Below the pieces are notes generated by a model. That model did no database searches. It was not told where the DNA came from and saw only the letters and a program-made list of their open reading frames with translations. A stretch of DNA of 34,256 nucleotides from DASPWW01 sp035637595. GTDB lineage: Bacteria; Actinomycetota; Thermoleophilia; Solirubrobacterales; 70-9. Shown here one piece after another: positions 7,583 to 16,183 of the stretch; position 1 is the first letter of the stretch; each line of letters starts with the position of its first letter. Both the position numbers and the translations under genes were made by a program. The stretch spans positions 1 to 34,256 of the forward strand of contig DASPWW010000039.1 of assembly GCA_035637595.1 (NCBI GenBank), read 5' to 3'.

Positions 7583-9859
7583 TCAGCCCGGGGTGACGCG
7601 GTAGGCGTCGAAGACCGAGTCGAGGTTGCGAAGCCGCGTGATGCACTGCTTGAGCTGCTTGGTGTCCCCGACCTCGATCACGAAGCGGTTCTTGACCATC
7701 GGGTGCCTGGTGGTGCATGCGGCCTCGAGGATGTTTATCCCGGCCTCGGCGAAGGTCCGCGAGAGGTCCTCCAACAGGCGGGTGCGATCCCACGCATCGA
7801 CCTGGAGCTCGACGCGATACGAGGTGACGTTGTCGCCCTCCCACGAGACGTCGGTGAAGCGCTCCGGCGCCTTCATCAGCGCGGCGACGTTCTTGCAGTC
7901 CTCACGGTGGATCGTGATCCCGCGCCCCAGCGAGACGTAGCCGCGGATCGGGTCGCCAGGGACGGGCCGGCAGCACTTGGCGAGCCTCACCATCACGCCC
8001 TCGACACCCTCGACCTTGATCCCGTAGTCGGTTGCCTCGACGGTGCGGCGCTGGCGCTCGTCCTTGCCCTCGAGGAGCGACGCCTCGGGATCAGGCCCCT
8101 CGGCTTCCTCCTCCACAGCCTCGCCCTGCTTGAGGCGCTGGAAGACCTTGTTGGCCACGGTCTTCGACACGATCTTTCCCTGCCCGAGCGCGACGTAGAA
8201 GTCGTCGGCCTTGCGGAATCCCATCTCGCGCGCGACGTCGATCAGCAGCGGCGAGCCGCCGATCTTCTGGGCCGGCAGGCCGCGCTTTCGAAGCGCCTCC
8301 TGGAACTTCTCCCTGCCGCGCCGCTCGGCGTCCTCGCGGCGCTCGCGCTTCAGGAAGGCGCGGATCTTGTTGCGCGCCCTGCTGGTGCGCACGAGGCTGA
8401 GCCAGTCGCGCGACGGCCCGCGCTCCTGCTTCGCCGTCAGGATCTCGACGATGTCGCCGCTGTTTAGCTGGTAGTGAAGCGGCACGATCTTGCCGTTGAC
8501 CTTGGCGCCGACGCAGCGATGTCCGACGTCGGTGTGGACGGCATAGGCGAAGTCGAGCGGCGTCGAGCCGGCGGAGAGGTTCTTGACCTCGCCCCGCGGG
8601 GTGAAGACGAAGACCTCGTCCTCGAACAGGTCGACCTTGAGCGAGTCGAGGAACTCCTCGTGGTCCTGGTCGGACTCGACCTCGAGCAGCGTGCGCAGCC
8701 AGGTCATCTTCTGCTTCTCGGGGTCCTTGCTCGAGCGCCCGCCGTCCTCCTTGTAGATCACGTGGGCGGCGACGCCGTACTCGGCCAGCTCGTGCATGTC
8801 CGGCGAACGGATCTGGATCTCGAGCGGACGCCCCTCGGGACCGATCACCGTGGTGTGCAGCGCCTGGTAGAGGTTGAGCTTCGGGGTGGCGATGAAGTCC
8901 TTGAAGCGACCGGGCAGCGGCTTCCAGAGCGCGTGGATGATCCCGATCGCCCCGTAGCAGTCCTTGACCGAGTCGACGATCACCCGCATCGCGGTGAGGT
9001 CGTAGATCTCGTTGAACTCGCGCCCCTTGCGAGTCATCTTCGTGTAGATCGAATAGAAGTGCTTGGCGCGGCCCGAGATTTCCGAGCCGATCCCGACCTT
9101 CTTCAGCTCGGCCGACAGGAACCGCCCCGCCTCCTCGACGTAGCGCTCGCGCTCGGTGCGCTGCTGCGAGACGAGCTTCTTGATCTCGTCGTACTTCCGC
9201 GGGTGCAGGGTCGCGAACGCGAGGTCCTCGAGCTCCCACTTGATCGCATGGATACCCAGCCGGTGGGCGAGCGGCGCGTAGATCTCGAGCGTCTCGCGGG
9301 CTTTTTCGAGCTGCTTCGGCTTCGGGAGCGCCGACAGCGTGCGCATGTTGTGGAGGCGATCGGCGAGCTTGATCAGGATGACCCGGACGTCCGTGGCCAT
9401 CGCGATCATCATCTTGCGGTAGTTCTCGGCCTGGCTCTCGTCGCGGCTCTGGAAGGTGATCCCGGTCAACTTCGTGACGCCGTCGACGAGCTGGGCGACG
9501 TCCTCCCCGAACCGCTCCTCCACCTGATCGAGGCTCGCGCTGGTGTCCTCGACGGTGTCGTGAAGCACCGCGGCGCACAGCGTCTCGGTGTCGAGGCGCA
9601 GCCCGGCGCAGATCTTCGCGACCTCGAGCGGGTGGTTGATGAACTCCTCACCCGAGCGCCGTCGCTGGTCCGCGTGACGCTCGCACGCGAACGCGAAAGC
9701 CCGCTCGACGGCATCACGGTCGACGGGCTCGGTGGCATCCGAGCTGTGCTCCTCCACTACCGCGAACAGGTCGCCCAGCAGCTTGCGCTCAGCGGGGCTG
9801 AGCTCCTTGGTGATCTCGTCGGCGGGCGCCGCCCTGGCGGGCTTGCCGTCTGCGCGCAT
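7583..9859 (-). CDS. rel: Bifunctional (p)ppGpp synthetase/hydrolase (RelA/SpoT family)
   Basis: The long-form stringent-response enzyme, 758 residues from the ATG at 9859. Domains in order are an HD hydrolase (HDTVED intact, so (p)ppGpp hydrolysis is expected), a synthetase with the RFKD motif of bifunctional Rel enzymes and the loop YQALHTTVIGPEG, then TGS (VFVFTPRGEVKNLSAG), a conserved Cys-Cys segment (KCCRPVPGDPI) and a C-terminal ACT domain. It makes ppGpp from ATP and GDP/GTP on starved ribosomes and degrades it otherwise. A GTG at 9865 is also possible. The frame remains open far upstream. Between 10027 and 9860 it encodes a Lys/Arg/Ala/Ser/Thr-rich stretch with G/C-biased third positions. 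This stretch could be translated from an ATT at 10027 that has a good Shine-Dalgarno sequence (see findings), giving 814 residues. The gene overlaps or closely follows recJ. Confidence 0.95.
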   Translation of the reverse strand: MRADGKPARAAPADEITKELSPAERKLLGDLFAVVEEHSSDATEPVDRDAVERAFAFACERHADQRRRSGEEFINHPLEVAKICAGLRLDTETLCAAVLHDTVEDTSASLDQVEERFGEDVAQLVDGVTKLTGITFQSRDESQAENYRKMMIAMATDVRVILIKLADRLHNMRTLSALPKPKQLEKARETLEIYAPLAHRLGIHAIKWELEDLAFATLHPRKYDEIKKLVSQQRTERERYVEEAGRFLSAELKKVGIGSEISGRAKHFYSIYTKMTRKGREFNEIYDLTAMRVIVDSVKDCYGAIGIIHALWKPLPGRFKDFIATPKLNLYQALHTTVIGPEGRPLEIQIRSPDMHELAEYGVAAHVIYKEDGGRSSKDPEKQKMTWLRTLLEVESDQDHEEFLDSLKVDLFEDEVFVFTPRGEVKNLSAGSTPLDFAYAVHTDVGHRCVGAKVNGKIVPLHYQLNSGDIVEILTAKQERGPSRDWLSLVRTSRARNKIRAFLKRERREDAERRGREKFQEALRKRGLPAQKIGGSPLLIDVAREMGFRKADDFYVALGQGKIVSKTVANKVFQRLKQGEAVEEEAEGPDPEASLLEGKDERQRRTVEATDYGIKVEGVEGVMVRLAKCCRPVPGDPIRGYVSLGRGITIHREDCKNVAALMKAPERFTDVSWEGDNVTSYRVELQVDAWDRTRLLEDLSRTFAEAGINILEAACTTRHPMVKNRFVIEVGDTKQLKQCITRLRNLDSVFDAYRVTPG

Positions 9860-9996
9860 CCCCACCCGGGCACGCTCGTGGGACCCCTTCGTCGATCGGC
9901 GCCGAGTCGAGGAGGTCTTGGTCGCGGCCGACGATTTCGCGGACGTCTTGGCGCGCCGTGCCGCGGGCCCGGAAGCCTTCTTCCGGGCCTTGCGCT

Positions 9997-12627
9997 CTAC
10001 CGAGTCCGTCTTTGCCTGCTTAGGAATCTGCGGCCTTCCTCGTGCCTCGCCTGGTAGGCGAGATAGGCGCCCGAGCTCTCGAGCTCCGTCTGCTTCGAGG
10101 ATACGACCCCGAGCGCCGGATCGCTGCCGCCGGCGTCCCAGGCAGCGATCTCGAGCTCGGCGAGGACGCGCACGCAACGCCCCGCCTGCTCGGCCGTGCG
10201 GGGATGCGTGCCCCCTCCGACGAGCGCCGCGGCGAGCGCCTCCCCGGCCAGGGTGCCTCCCGCCTCGCGCAGCGCGCGGAAGATCGAGCCGAGGGCTGCA
10301 CGCAGGTCCCACTCCGCGTCGTGGACGAGAAGCGCGAACTCCAGCTCGGCCTCCCCCCAGGCGACGTGGAGGTAGCCGCTTCCCTGCCTTGCTGCGGCCT
10401 CGAGATGCGGAAACGGGACCGGGTCGACGAGCATCACATGGGGGAAGCCATGGCCGAGCCCTGGCTCGCGGGCGAGCGCGCCCCAGTCGGCGAGCGCGAG
10501 GCCACCGGCGTCCAGCACAGAGTCGAGGCCTGCGGTGGGGTCTGGCGCACAGCGCCCGCACGCGATCGCGAGCTTGCGGCCGCCGAATCTCGCAGGATCG
10601 GCGCGCGCGGTGAGCTCACGGCGGCGAGAGACGTCGGCGCACACGCCCAGCACCGGCTCGCCGCTCGAGATCAGCTCCGCGAGGGCGGCGATTCCGGAAC
10701 CCGGAGGATGCTCGACGCGTTCGCGCGCTCCGCCCGGGAATCCACCCGCGGCGGGTGGCCACGGCTCGAGCGGCGCCTCGAGCTCGACGCGCACACGGTC
10801 CCACCATCTCGCGTCGGGGCGGGCCGGTGAGCACGCGGCGCAGGCCACACCCTGCCACCCCTCGACCTCGGGCGCCCCGCGCTCGGCCGAGGTCCCGTTG
10901 TCCTGCCCGTGCCCGTTGCCGTCGGCGATCGGATAGACGTCGCGCAGCACGACCCGGGGCTCGACCGCCCCGTTCCACTGGTTGAGCTCGAGGCTCACCG
11001 AGGCGTCCACGGGAGCGCCGTCCTGGTGGCCGAGCGAGGTCCCGGAGCCGAACGCGACACCGAGCGCACGCGCCGCGCCGCTCGCGATGCTGAAGCGGGC
11101 GTGCTTTCCCTCCTCCCCCATCGGCCTGACGTCCTCTACGCGGGCGGCCGGGACGAGCAGGCGGATTCCCGGGTTTCCCATCCCGAACGGCCCCAAGCGC
11201 TCGAGGTCCTCGGCGACGCGCAGGCCGAGGTGGTCGCCTCCCACGACGGCGTCCACGGCCTCGGTGCGCACGAGGTCGCCGGGCTCGAGTGTCTCGGCGG
11301 CGCGGGCCACGAACGCGCGCCGAAACTCGTCGACTCTGCCCGCCTCGATCTCGAGGCCCGCGGCGGCGCGGTGGCCGCCGTAGCGGACCAGATGCTCCTC
11401 GCAGCCGCGCAACGCACCCAGCAGATCGAAGCCCGGGATGCTGCGCCCCGAGCCGCGGCCGCCTCCCTCCTCGTCGAGCGAGATCAGGATCACGGGTCGC
11501 CAGTGGCGCTCGGCGAGCCGCGACGCGACGATCCCGACGACCCCGGAGTGCCACCCCTCTCCGGCAAGCACCAGGGCCGCGGCGTCGCGCTCCGAGGCGG
11601 GAAGCTCGCGCAGCGCGGCCTCGGCCAAGCCCAGGACCTCGAGCTCGGCGGCCCGGCGCTCGTGGTTGGCGCGATCGAGCTCGGCGGCGATCTCGGCCGT
11701 CCGATCGGGATCCGTGCACAGCATCAACTCGACTCCGGCGTCGGCGCGGTAGAGGCGCCCGGCGGCGTTGATCCGCGGGCCGAGCCGGAATGCCAGGTCG
11801 CCCTCGTCGAGCCGCGACGGCTCGACTCCGGAGGCGGCCATCAGGGCGCGGAGCCCGGGGCGGTGGGCCCGGCGAGCCTCGGCGAGCCCCGCCCTGACCA
11901 GAGCCCGGTTCTCGCCGGTGAGCGGGACGAGGTCCGCGACCGTCGCGAGGGCGACGAGGTCGAGGTCGCGCTCGTCGTCGCCGTCGTCGCGCGCACCGGC
12001 ACGGCGACGCAGCGCAGCCGCGAGCTTGAAGGCGACCCCGGTCGCGCACAGGTCGGCGCACGGATAGCCGCTCAGCCGGGGGTGCAGGATGGGGCATTCG
12101 GGAAGCGCCTCGCCGGGGGCGTGATGGTCGGTGACGATCACGTCGATCCCGGCGTCGCGCGCCGCAGCGACCTCGCGCGCGCTCGTGATCCCGCAGTCGG
12201 CCGTCAGGAGCAGGCGTGTCCCGCGCTCCGCCAGCCTCGCAACGGTCGCCTCGGTGAGCCCGTAGCCGTCGGCGAAGCGGTCGGGGATCAGCCAGTCGCA
12301 GCTCGCCCCGAGCTCGCGCAGGGTGCCGACAAGGATCGCGGTGGAGCACACCCCGTCGACGTCGTAGTCGCCGTGCACGGTGATGCGCTCGCCCGAGTAC
12401 ACCGCGGCGAGCAGGCGCTCGACGCATTCCTCCATCGCGTCGAACTCGAACGGGTCGTGGCGCTCTGCGGCCTCGATAAACGCGCGCGCCTCGTGGACGC
12501 TGCGATACCCGCGGCGCACCAGCGCGACCGCGACGGGCTCCGAGACCCCGAGCGCATCGGCGAGGGTCCGCGCCTCCGCGTACGCGTAAGGCTCGATCCG
12601 AAATGCTCTGGCGATGCTCTCGGCCAC
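9997..12627 (-). CDS. recJ: Single-stranded-DNA-specific exonuclease RecJ with long C-terminal extension
   Basis: A DHH-superfamily exonuclease. The DHH motifs are HGDYDVDGVCS (about residue 85), TADCG (about 145) and VTDHH (about 165). The DHHA1-type nucleic-acid domain contains GSGRSIPGFD and RYGGHRAAAGLEIE. RecJ degrades 5'-ended ssDNA in recombination and mismatch/excision repair. The protein has about 876 residues, against roughly 570-580 for E. coli RecJ. The extra ~300 C-terminal residues (after about 570) contain an acidic alpha/beta region with ISSGEPVLGVCADVSRR and VMLVDPVPF that I cannot assign; some Gram-positive RecJ proteins also carry C-terminal extensions. The start is chosen at the GTG at 12627, 6 nt after a TAGCCT hexamer; another GTG at 12630 is 3 nt away from it. 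rel lies downstream. Confidence 0.92.
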   Translation of the reverse strand: MAESIARAFRIEPYAYAEARTLADALGVSEPVAVALVRRGYRSVHEARAFIEAAERHDPFEFDAMEECVERLLAAVYSGERITVHGDYDVDGVCSTAILVGTLRELGASCDWLIPDRFADGYGLTEATVARLAERGTRLLLTADCGITSAREVAAARDAGIDVIVTDHHAPGEALPECPILHPRLSGYPCADLCATGVAFKLAAALRRRAGARDDGDDERDLDLVALATVADLVPLTGENRALVRAGLAEARRAHRPGLRALMAASGVEPSRLDEGDLAFRLGPRINAAGRLYRADAGVELMLCTDPDRTAEIAAELDRANHERRAAELEVLGLAEAALRELPASERDAAALVLAGEGWHSGVVGIVASRLAERHWRPVILISLDEEGGGRGSGRSIPGFDLLGALRGCEEHLVRYGGHRAAAGLEIEAGRVDEFRRAFVARAAETLEPGDLVRTEAVDAVVGGDHLGLRVAEDLERLGPFGMGNPGIRLLVPAARVEDVRPMGEEGKHARFSIASGAARALGVAFGSGTSLGHQDGAPVDASVSLELNQWNGAVEPRVVLRDVYPIADGNGHGQDNGTSAERGAPEVEGWQGVACAACSPARPDARWWDRVRVELEAPLEPWPPAAGGFPGGARERVEHPPGSGIAALAELISSGEPVLGVCADVSRRRELTARADPARFGGRKLAIACGRCAPDPTAGLDSVLDAGGLALADWGALAREPGLGHGFPHVMLVDPVPFPHLEAAARQGSGYLHVAWGEAELEFALLVHDAEWDLRAALGSIFRALREAGGTLAGEALAAALVGGGTHPRTAEQAGRCVRVLAELEIAAWDAGGSDPALGVVSSKQTELESSGAYLAYQARHEEGRRFLSRQRRTR

Positions 12628-12633
12628 CACGTC

Positions 12634-12639
12634 AGGCTA
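12634..12639 (-). promoter_or_regulatory. Putative -10 hexamer (TAGCCT) of recJ
   Basis: On the minus strand TAGCCT ends 6 nt before the GTG at 12627. A plus-strand TAGGTT (12638-12643) overlaps it and may serve the divergent membrane glycosyltransferase gene, which would give that gene a leader of about 25 nt. Confidence 0.4.
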
Positions 12640-12675
12640 GGTTCGGGCGGGGACGGAATCTCCTCCCCTGCCACC

Positions 12676-14166
12676 ATGCGCCCGCGAATGCCGCCGATCC
12701 GCAGGCTAGTCGCGCACCCCGCCGCGGGCATCGCCGTACTGATCTTCGTGATCCTGATGGCGGGTAGCGGCGGGTACGGCTATCACCGCGACGAGCTCTA
12801 CTTCCTCGCCGCCGGCGACCACCTGGCGGCGGGGTATCCCGATCAGGGCCCGATGACGCCGTTGATCGCGGGAGCGATGGACACTCTTGCGCCCGACTCG
12901 CTTACCGTACTGCGGCTGCCTTCGGCGCTCGCCATTGGAGCTCTGGTGCTGGTCACCGGGCTGCTCGCCGCCGAGCTCGGTGCCGGACGGCGCGGTCAGG
13001 CGATCGCCACCGGATGCGCGGCGGTCGGGGCCGTGTTCATGTTCACCGGCCACCTGTTGAGCACGACCACCTTCGATCTCCTCGCCTGGACGGTGCTGAC
13101 CTACATCGTCGTGCGGGCCGTCCGGCGGGGCCAGGATCGCCTCTGGCTTCCCGCGGGATTCGTCTGCGGCCTGGCGCTTCTCAACAAGCCGCTTGTCGCC
13201 TTCCTGCTAGGCGGGATGCTCGCGGGGGTTCTGATCAGCGGCCCTCGGAGCTTGCTGCGCAGCCCGTGGGTGTGGGCGGGCGCCGCGACCGCGGTCCTCA
13301 TGTGGTCGCCGTGGTTGATCTGGCAGGCGGGTCGCGGCTGGCCCCAGTTCGAGGTCGCGGGGAACATCGCCGCGGGAGGGTCGACAAGCTCCGAATCGCG
13401 CTGGGCGTTCCTCCCGTTTCAGCTCCTGCTGGTCAGCCCATTCCTCGCGCCAGTCTGGATCGCCGGACTCGTTCGCATCCTGCGGGATCGAGCGCTGCGT
13501 CCGCTGCGGTTCCTGGGCTGGACGTGGATCGTCCTCGCCGCGACTTTCATCGCGCTCGGCGGCAAGCCGTATTTCATAGCCGGACTGCTGCCGCTGATGC
13601 TGGCGGCGGGCGCGGCTCCGGTCGACCGCTGGCTCGATCGCGGAAGGGCGCGGGTGCGGCAGGTCGCGCTCGCAGTGGCAATCGGAGTGAGCGCCGTCGT
13701 GGCGGCCGTCGTGTCCCTCCCGCTCCTACCGACGGATCGCCTCGATCCGATCATCGCGGTCAACGAGGACGTCGGCAACACGATCGGCTGGCCGGAATTC
13801 GCGCGAACGGTCGCCGGCGTCCGCGACGCGACCCGCGGGGGCGACCACGCGATCATCTTCACCGCCAACTACGGCGAGGCGGGCGCGATCGACCGCTATG
13901 GCCCGGATCTGGGGCTGCCCCGCGCCTACAGCGGTCACAACGGATACGCGGACTGGGGGGTCCCCCCGGACAGCGACGTGCCGGTGATCGCGATCGGGTT
14001 CGGCCGCGGCCGGCTGCGGCGCTCGTTCAGCGACTGCTCTATGAGGGCTCGCATCGACGTCGAGGGCGGGCTCGAGACCGAGGAGGACGGCTCACGGGTG
14101 TGGGTTTGCCGGGAGGTCCGGGCGGAGTGGAGCGAGCTGTGGCCGAAGCTGCGGGTGCTCGGCTGA
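12676..14166 (+). CDS. Membrane glycosyltransferase, GT-C fold (GT39/PMT-ArnT-like)
   Basis: A 496-residue polytopic membrane protein with many hydrophobic segments across residues 15-350 and a soluble C-terminal domain of about 130 residues. After the first helix comes the short loop YHRDELYFLAAGDHL, which holds the Asp-Glu pair expected of GT-C enzymes such as PMT and ArnT. These use a polyprenyl-phosphate sugar and transfer it outside the membrane to protein or lipid. Other recognisable parts are NKPLVAFLLGGMLAG and SRWAFLPFQLLLVSPF. The C-terminal domain (IIFTANYGEAGAIDRYG, SGHNGYADWG) resembles the periplasmic domain of such transferases. The ATG at 12676 starts just before the first helix; 12688 is an alternative. 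It is divergent from recJ. Confidence 0.85.
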   Translation: MRPRMPPIRRLVAHPAAGIAVLIFVILMAGSGGYGYHRDELYFLAAGDHLAAGYPDQGPMTPLIAGAMDTLAPDSLTVLRLPSALAIGALVLVTGLLAAELGAGRRGQAIATGCAAVGAVFMFTGHLLSTTTFDLLAWTVLTYIVVRAVRRGQDRLWLPAGFVCGLALLNKPLVAFLLGGMLAGVLISGPRSLLRSPWVWAGAATAVLMWSPWLIWQAGRGWPQFEVAGNIAAGGSTSSESRWAFLPFQLLLVSPFLAPVWIAGLVRILRDRALRPLRFLGWTWIVLAATFIALGGKPYFIAGLLPLMLAAGAAPVDRWLDRGRARVRQVALAVAIGVSAVVAAVVSLPLLPTDRLDPIIAVNEDVGNTIGWPEFARTVAGVRDATRGGDHAIIFTANYGEAGAIDRYGPDLGLPRAYSGHNGYADWGVPPDSDVPVIAIGFGRGRLRRSFSDCSMRARIDVEGGLETEEDGSRVWVCREVRAEWSELWPKLRVLG

Positions 14167-14194
14167 GGTCGACTCGCGAGCCTCCACGAGGCGG

Positions 14195-14200
14195 CATACT
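14195..14200 (+). promoter_or_regulatory. Putative -10 hexamer (CATACT), leaderless osmC start
   Basis: CATACT, close to TATACT, ends 7 nt before the GTG at 14208, with no ribosome-binding site between them. Confidence 0.4.
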
Positions 14201-14207
14201 GCGCCGC

Positions 14208-14705
14208 GTGGATCTGCGCGAGACCCAGGCCCCGCTCAAGCAGCGCTACCGCGAGGACCCGGACGCCTCGCGGATCACCCTGCGCGCGAGTGCGAGCGAG
14301 ACCGAGACCCCGATCTCCTGCTCCGTCGCCGTCGGACAGGCGGTCAGCGAGGCCCAGGCCCACAGCGGGGTCGGCGGCGCTGGGACCGCGGCCTGCTCGG
14401 GCGACATGCTGCTCGGAGCGCTTGCCGCCTGCGCCCAGCTCACCTGTCAGATGGTCGCCAACTCGATGGGCATCGAGGCCAAGCGCATCGAGGTCGAGGT
14501 CGAGGGCGACCACGACCCGCGGGGCACTCTGGGAGTGAACAAGAGCGTGCCGGCCGGGTTCGAGGCGATCCGGCTGAGCTTCGACGTCGAGGCGCCGAAT
14601 GCCACAGACGAGCAGATCGCCTCGCTGCTCGAGAAGACCGAGCGCTACTGCACCGTGCTGCAGACGCTGCGGCGCCCACCGCCTGTCGAGGCCGGTACGA
14701 CCTAG
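14208..14705 (+). CDS. OsmC-family protein (peroxide-related)
   Basis: A 165-residue OsmC/Ohr-like protein. The first conserved cysteine lies in ACSGDMLLGALAACA at the start of the central helix, and the second in the late helix ERYCTVLQTLR. In OsmC and Ohr the two cysteines reduce organic hydroperoxides. The middle section is typical of the fold (EVEVEGDHDPRGTLG). It resembles the OsmC branch rather than classical Ohr, so the substrate is open. The GTG start sits 7 nt from a -10-like element. Its TAG stop shares the palindrome CTAG with the stop of the convergent PD40 gene, so the two genes overlap by 4 bp at their 3' ends. Confidence 0.88.
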   Translation: MDLRETQAPLKQRYREDPDASRITLRASASETETPISCSVAVGQAVSEAQAHSGVGGAGTAACSGDMLLGALAACAQLTCQMVANSMGIEAKRIEVEVEGDHDPRGTLGVNKSVPAGFEAIRLSFDVEAPNATDEQIASLLEKTERYCTVLQTLRRPPPVEAGTT

Positions 14706-15904
14706 CGCTCGACCTTCCACTTCCGCTTCGCGGGAGTGGGATCCACGTTTCCGGCCGCATCCACGGCCCGGACCCGGAGCTTGTGCTTGCGAGGCTTGAC
14801 CCTGAACTTCTCGGAGCGATCGCAGGGCTCGAATTTCCCCTTGTCGAGCTTGCACTCGAACGTCGAGCCGGGCTCGTCGGAGGAGAACTTGAACTTGGCC
14901 TTTCGCTTCTCGGTCTTCTTCTTCGGTCCCTTGTCGATCGTGGTCTCGGGCGGGTCTGTATCCGCGGTGACCGGCGGCTCCAGCCGCTGCCAGTCGGGCT
15001 GAGAGTCCACTGCCGGAGCGTCGCTCGTAAGGTTCGTGGGGTTAGAGCCGTCGGCGCCCATCGTGAACACGTCGAGGTCGCCGCCGTCGCGTTCGCTGGC
15101 GAAGGCGATCTGAGTGCCGTCGGCGGAGAAGACGGGGTCGCGCTCGCCAGCCGCGCTCGCGGCGGTCAGGTTGGTGGGCGAAGCGCCGTCGGCACCCATC
15201 ACGAAGACGTCGCCGTCGGGGTCGTCGCGGATGCTCCTGAAGGCGATCTTGGTGCCGTCCGGGGAGAAAGCCGGGTGAAGGTCGTCCCCGCCGCTGTCAC
15301 TGGTCAGGTTGGTGGGCGAAGAGCCGTCGGCCCCCATCACGAAGACGTCGAGGTCCCCGCCGTCGCGTTCGCTGACGAAGGCGATCGTGCTGCCGTCGGG
15401 AGAGAAGGTGGGCTGGCCGTCGAACGGGGCGCTCGCGCTGGTCAGGTTGGTGGGCGAAGCGCCGTCGGCGCCCATCACGAAGACGTCGCCGTCGGGATCT
15501 TCGCGCTCGCTGACGAACGCGATCATCGTCCCGTCCGGTGAGAAGGCGGGCTGGCCGTCGAACGCGGCGCTCGCGCTGGTCAGGTTGGTGGGCGAAGCGC
15601 CGTCGGCGCCCATCACGAAGACGTCGGTGTTGCCGTTGCGCATGCTCCTGAAGGCGATCTTGGTGCCATCCGGGGAGAAGGTCGGGTCGAAGCCGTCGCT
15701 CGCGCCGGTCAGGTTGGTGGGCGACGAGCCGTCGGCGCCCATCACGAACACGTCGTAGCCCGTGGCGTCGCGGGAACTGGCAAAAGCGATCAACCCGTTC
15801 GCGCCCGGCGGAAAGGCGGCCTCGGTGCCTCCGGCGACCGCGGCCGCGCCGAGCAGGACCAGCGCCGCCGCGATGGCCTCGAGAGCACGAGCGGGCGAGC
15901 ACAT
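14702..15904 (-). CDS. Secreted PD40/TolB-like beta-propeller protein with C-terminal Ig-like domain
   Basis: A 400-residue exported protein. It has a signal peptide (residues 1-30, hydrophobic IAAALVLLGAAAVAGG), then six blades that each contain the core DVFVMGADG or a close variant, and SPDGT..IAF strands of the WD40-like PD40 type found in TolB. The last ~85 residues (from DTDPPETTIDKGP) are rich in Lys and carry a Cys pair (FECKLDKGKFEPC) and VRAVDAAGNVDPTP. That is the bacterial Ig-like/'animal-type' module often appended to actinobacterial surface proteins. The likely role is extracellular protein or ligand binding. It follows the small membrane gene by 3 nt and is probably last in the secDF operon. 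The DNA repeats are highly similar (see repeat entry). Confidence 0.85.
   Translation of the reverse strand: MCSPARALEAIAAALVLLGAAAVAGGTEAAFPPGANGLIAFASSRDATGYDVFVMGADGSSPTNLTGASDGFDPTFSPDGTKIAFRSMRNGNTDVFVMGADGASPTNLTSASAAFDGQPAFSPDGTMIAFVSEREDPDGDVFVMGADGASPTNLTSASAPFDGQPTFSPDGSTIAFVSERDGGDLDVFVMGADGSSPTNLTSDSGGDDLHPAFSPDGTKIAFRSIRDDPDGDVFVMGADGASPTNLTAASAAGERDPVFSADGTQIAFASERDGGDLDVFTMGADGSNPTNLTSDAPAVDSQPDWQRLEPPVTADTDPPETTIDKGPKKKTEKRKAKFKFSSDEPGSTFECKLDKGKFEPCDRSEKFRVKPRKHKLRVRAVDAAGNVDPTPAKRKWKVER
15027..15730 (-). repeat. Tandem 138-bp coding repeats (46-residue PD40 blades)
   Basis: The same segment (GTCAGGTTGGTGGGCGA or a close variant) starts at 15027, 15165, 15303, 15441, 15579 and 15708. 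The first four intervals are exactly 138 bp and the last is 129 bp. Each unit encodes one propeller blade of 46 (or 43) residues. DNA identity is high, so the repeats are prone to recombination or recent expansion. Confidence 0.9.
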
Positions 15905-15907
15905 CGC

Positions 15908-16183
15908 CTAGACCGCTTCGGCTCGGTGGTGGTCGCCGCGCAGGCCGATCGCGTAGACCACCGCGAGGCCGATCAGCGTCCCCGGCACGGCGACGAGCAC
16001 CGTCGAGAGGTCGGTCTCCCCCACCCCCTTGCCGGCCGCGATCTGGACGATCGCGCCCGACGTCATCGCCCCGGCGATCGCGCCGAGGAACGCCCCGACG
16101 ATCCCGCCCCAGAAGCGATCGGGGACGAAGACCGTGAAGTGCCACAGCGCGATCCCGGCAGTGAACCAGACCAGCATTGCCAT
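15908..16183 (-). CDS. Small integral membrane protein
   Basis: A 91-residue protein with three predicted membrane segments: residues 2-20, a Gly/Ala-rich stretch at about 25-50 (GGIVGAFLGAIAGAMTSGAI) and about 60-80. The C-terminus is basic (GLRGDHHRAEAV). No family is recognised. Its ATG overlaps the stop of secDF by one base, so it is probably translated with secDF and could be a small partner of the translocase or of the membrane. That is inference from position only. Confidence 0.7.
   Translation of the reverse strand: MAMLVWFTAGIALWHFTVFVPDRFWGGIVGAFLGAIAGAMTSGAIVQIAAGKGVGETDLSTVLVAVPGTLIGLAVVYAIGLRGDHHRAEAV

Noticed and set aside
8474..10057. A 527-residue plus-strand open frame opposite rel
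   Set aside because: It is antisense to the conserved synthetase and hydrolase domains of rel and has no recognisable motifs.
10909..12675. Long N-terminal extension of the GT39-like protein across recJ
   Set aside because: The frame is open by chance on the strand opposite recJ; the membrane protein begins properly at 12676.
15027..15730. CRISPR-like regular repeats
   Set aside because: The periodic units are coding (46-residue blades with similar 'spacers'), far too long for CRISPR, and no cas genes are present.
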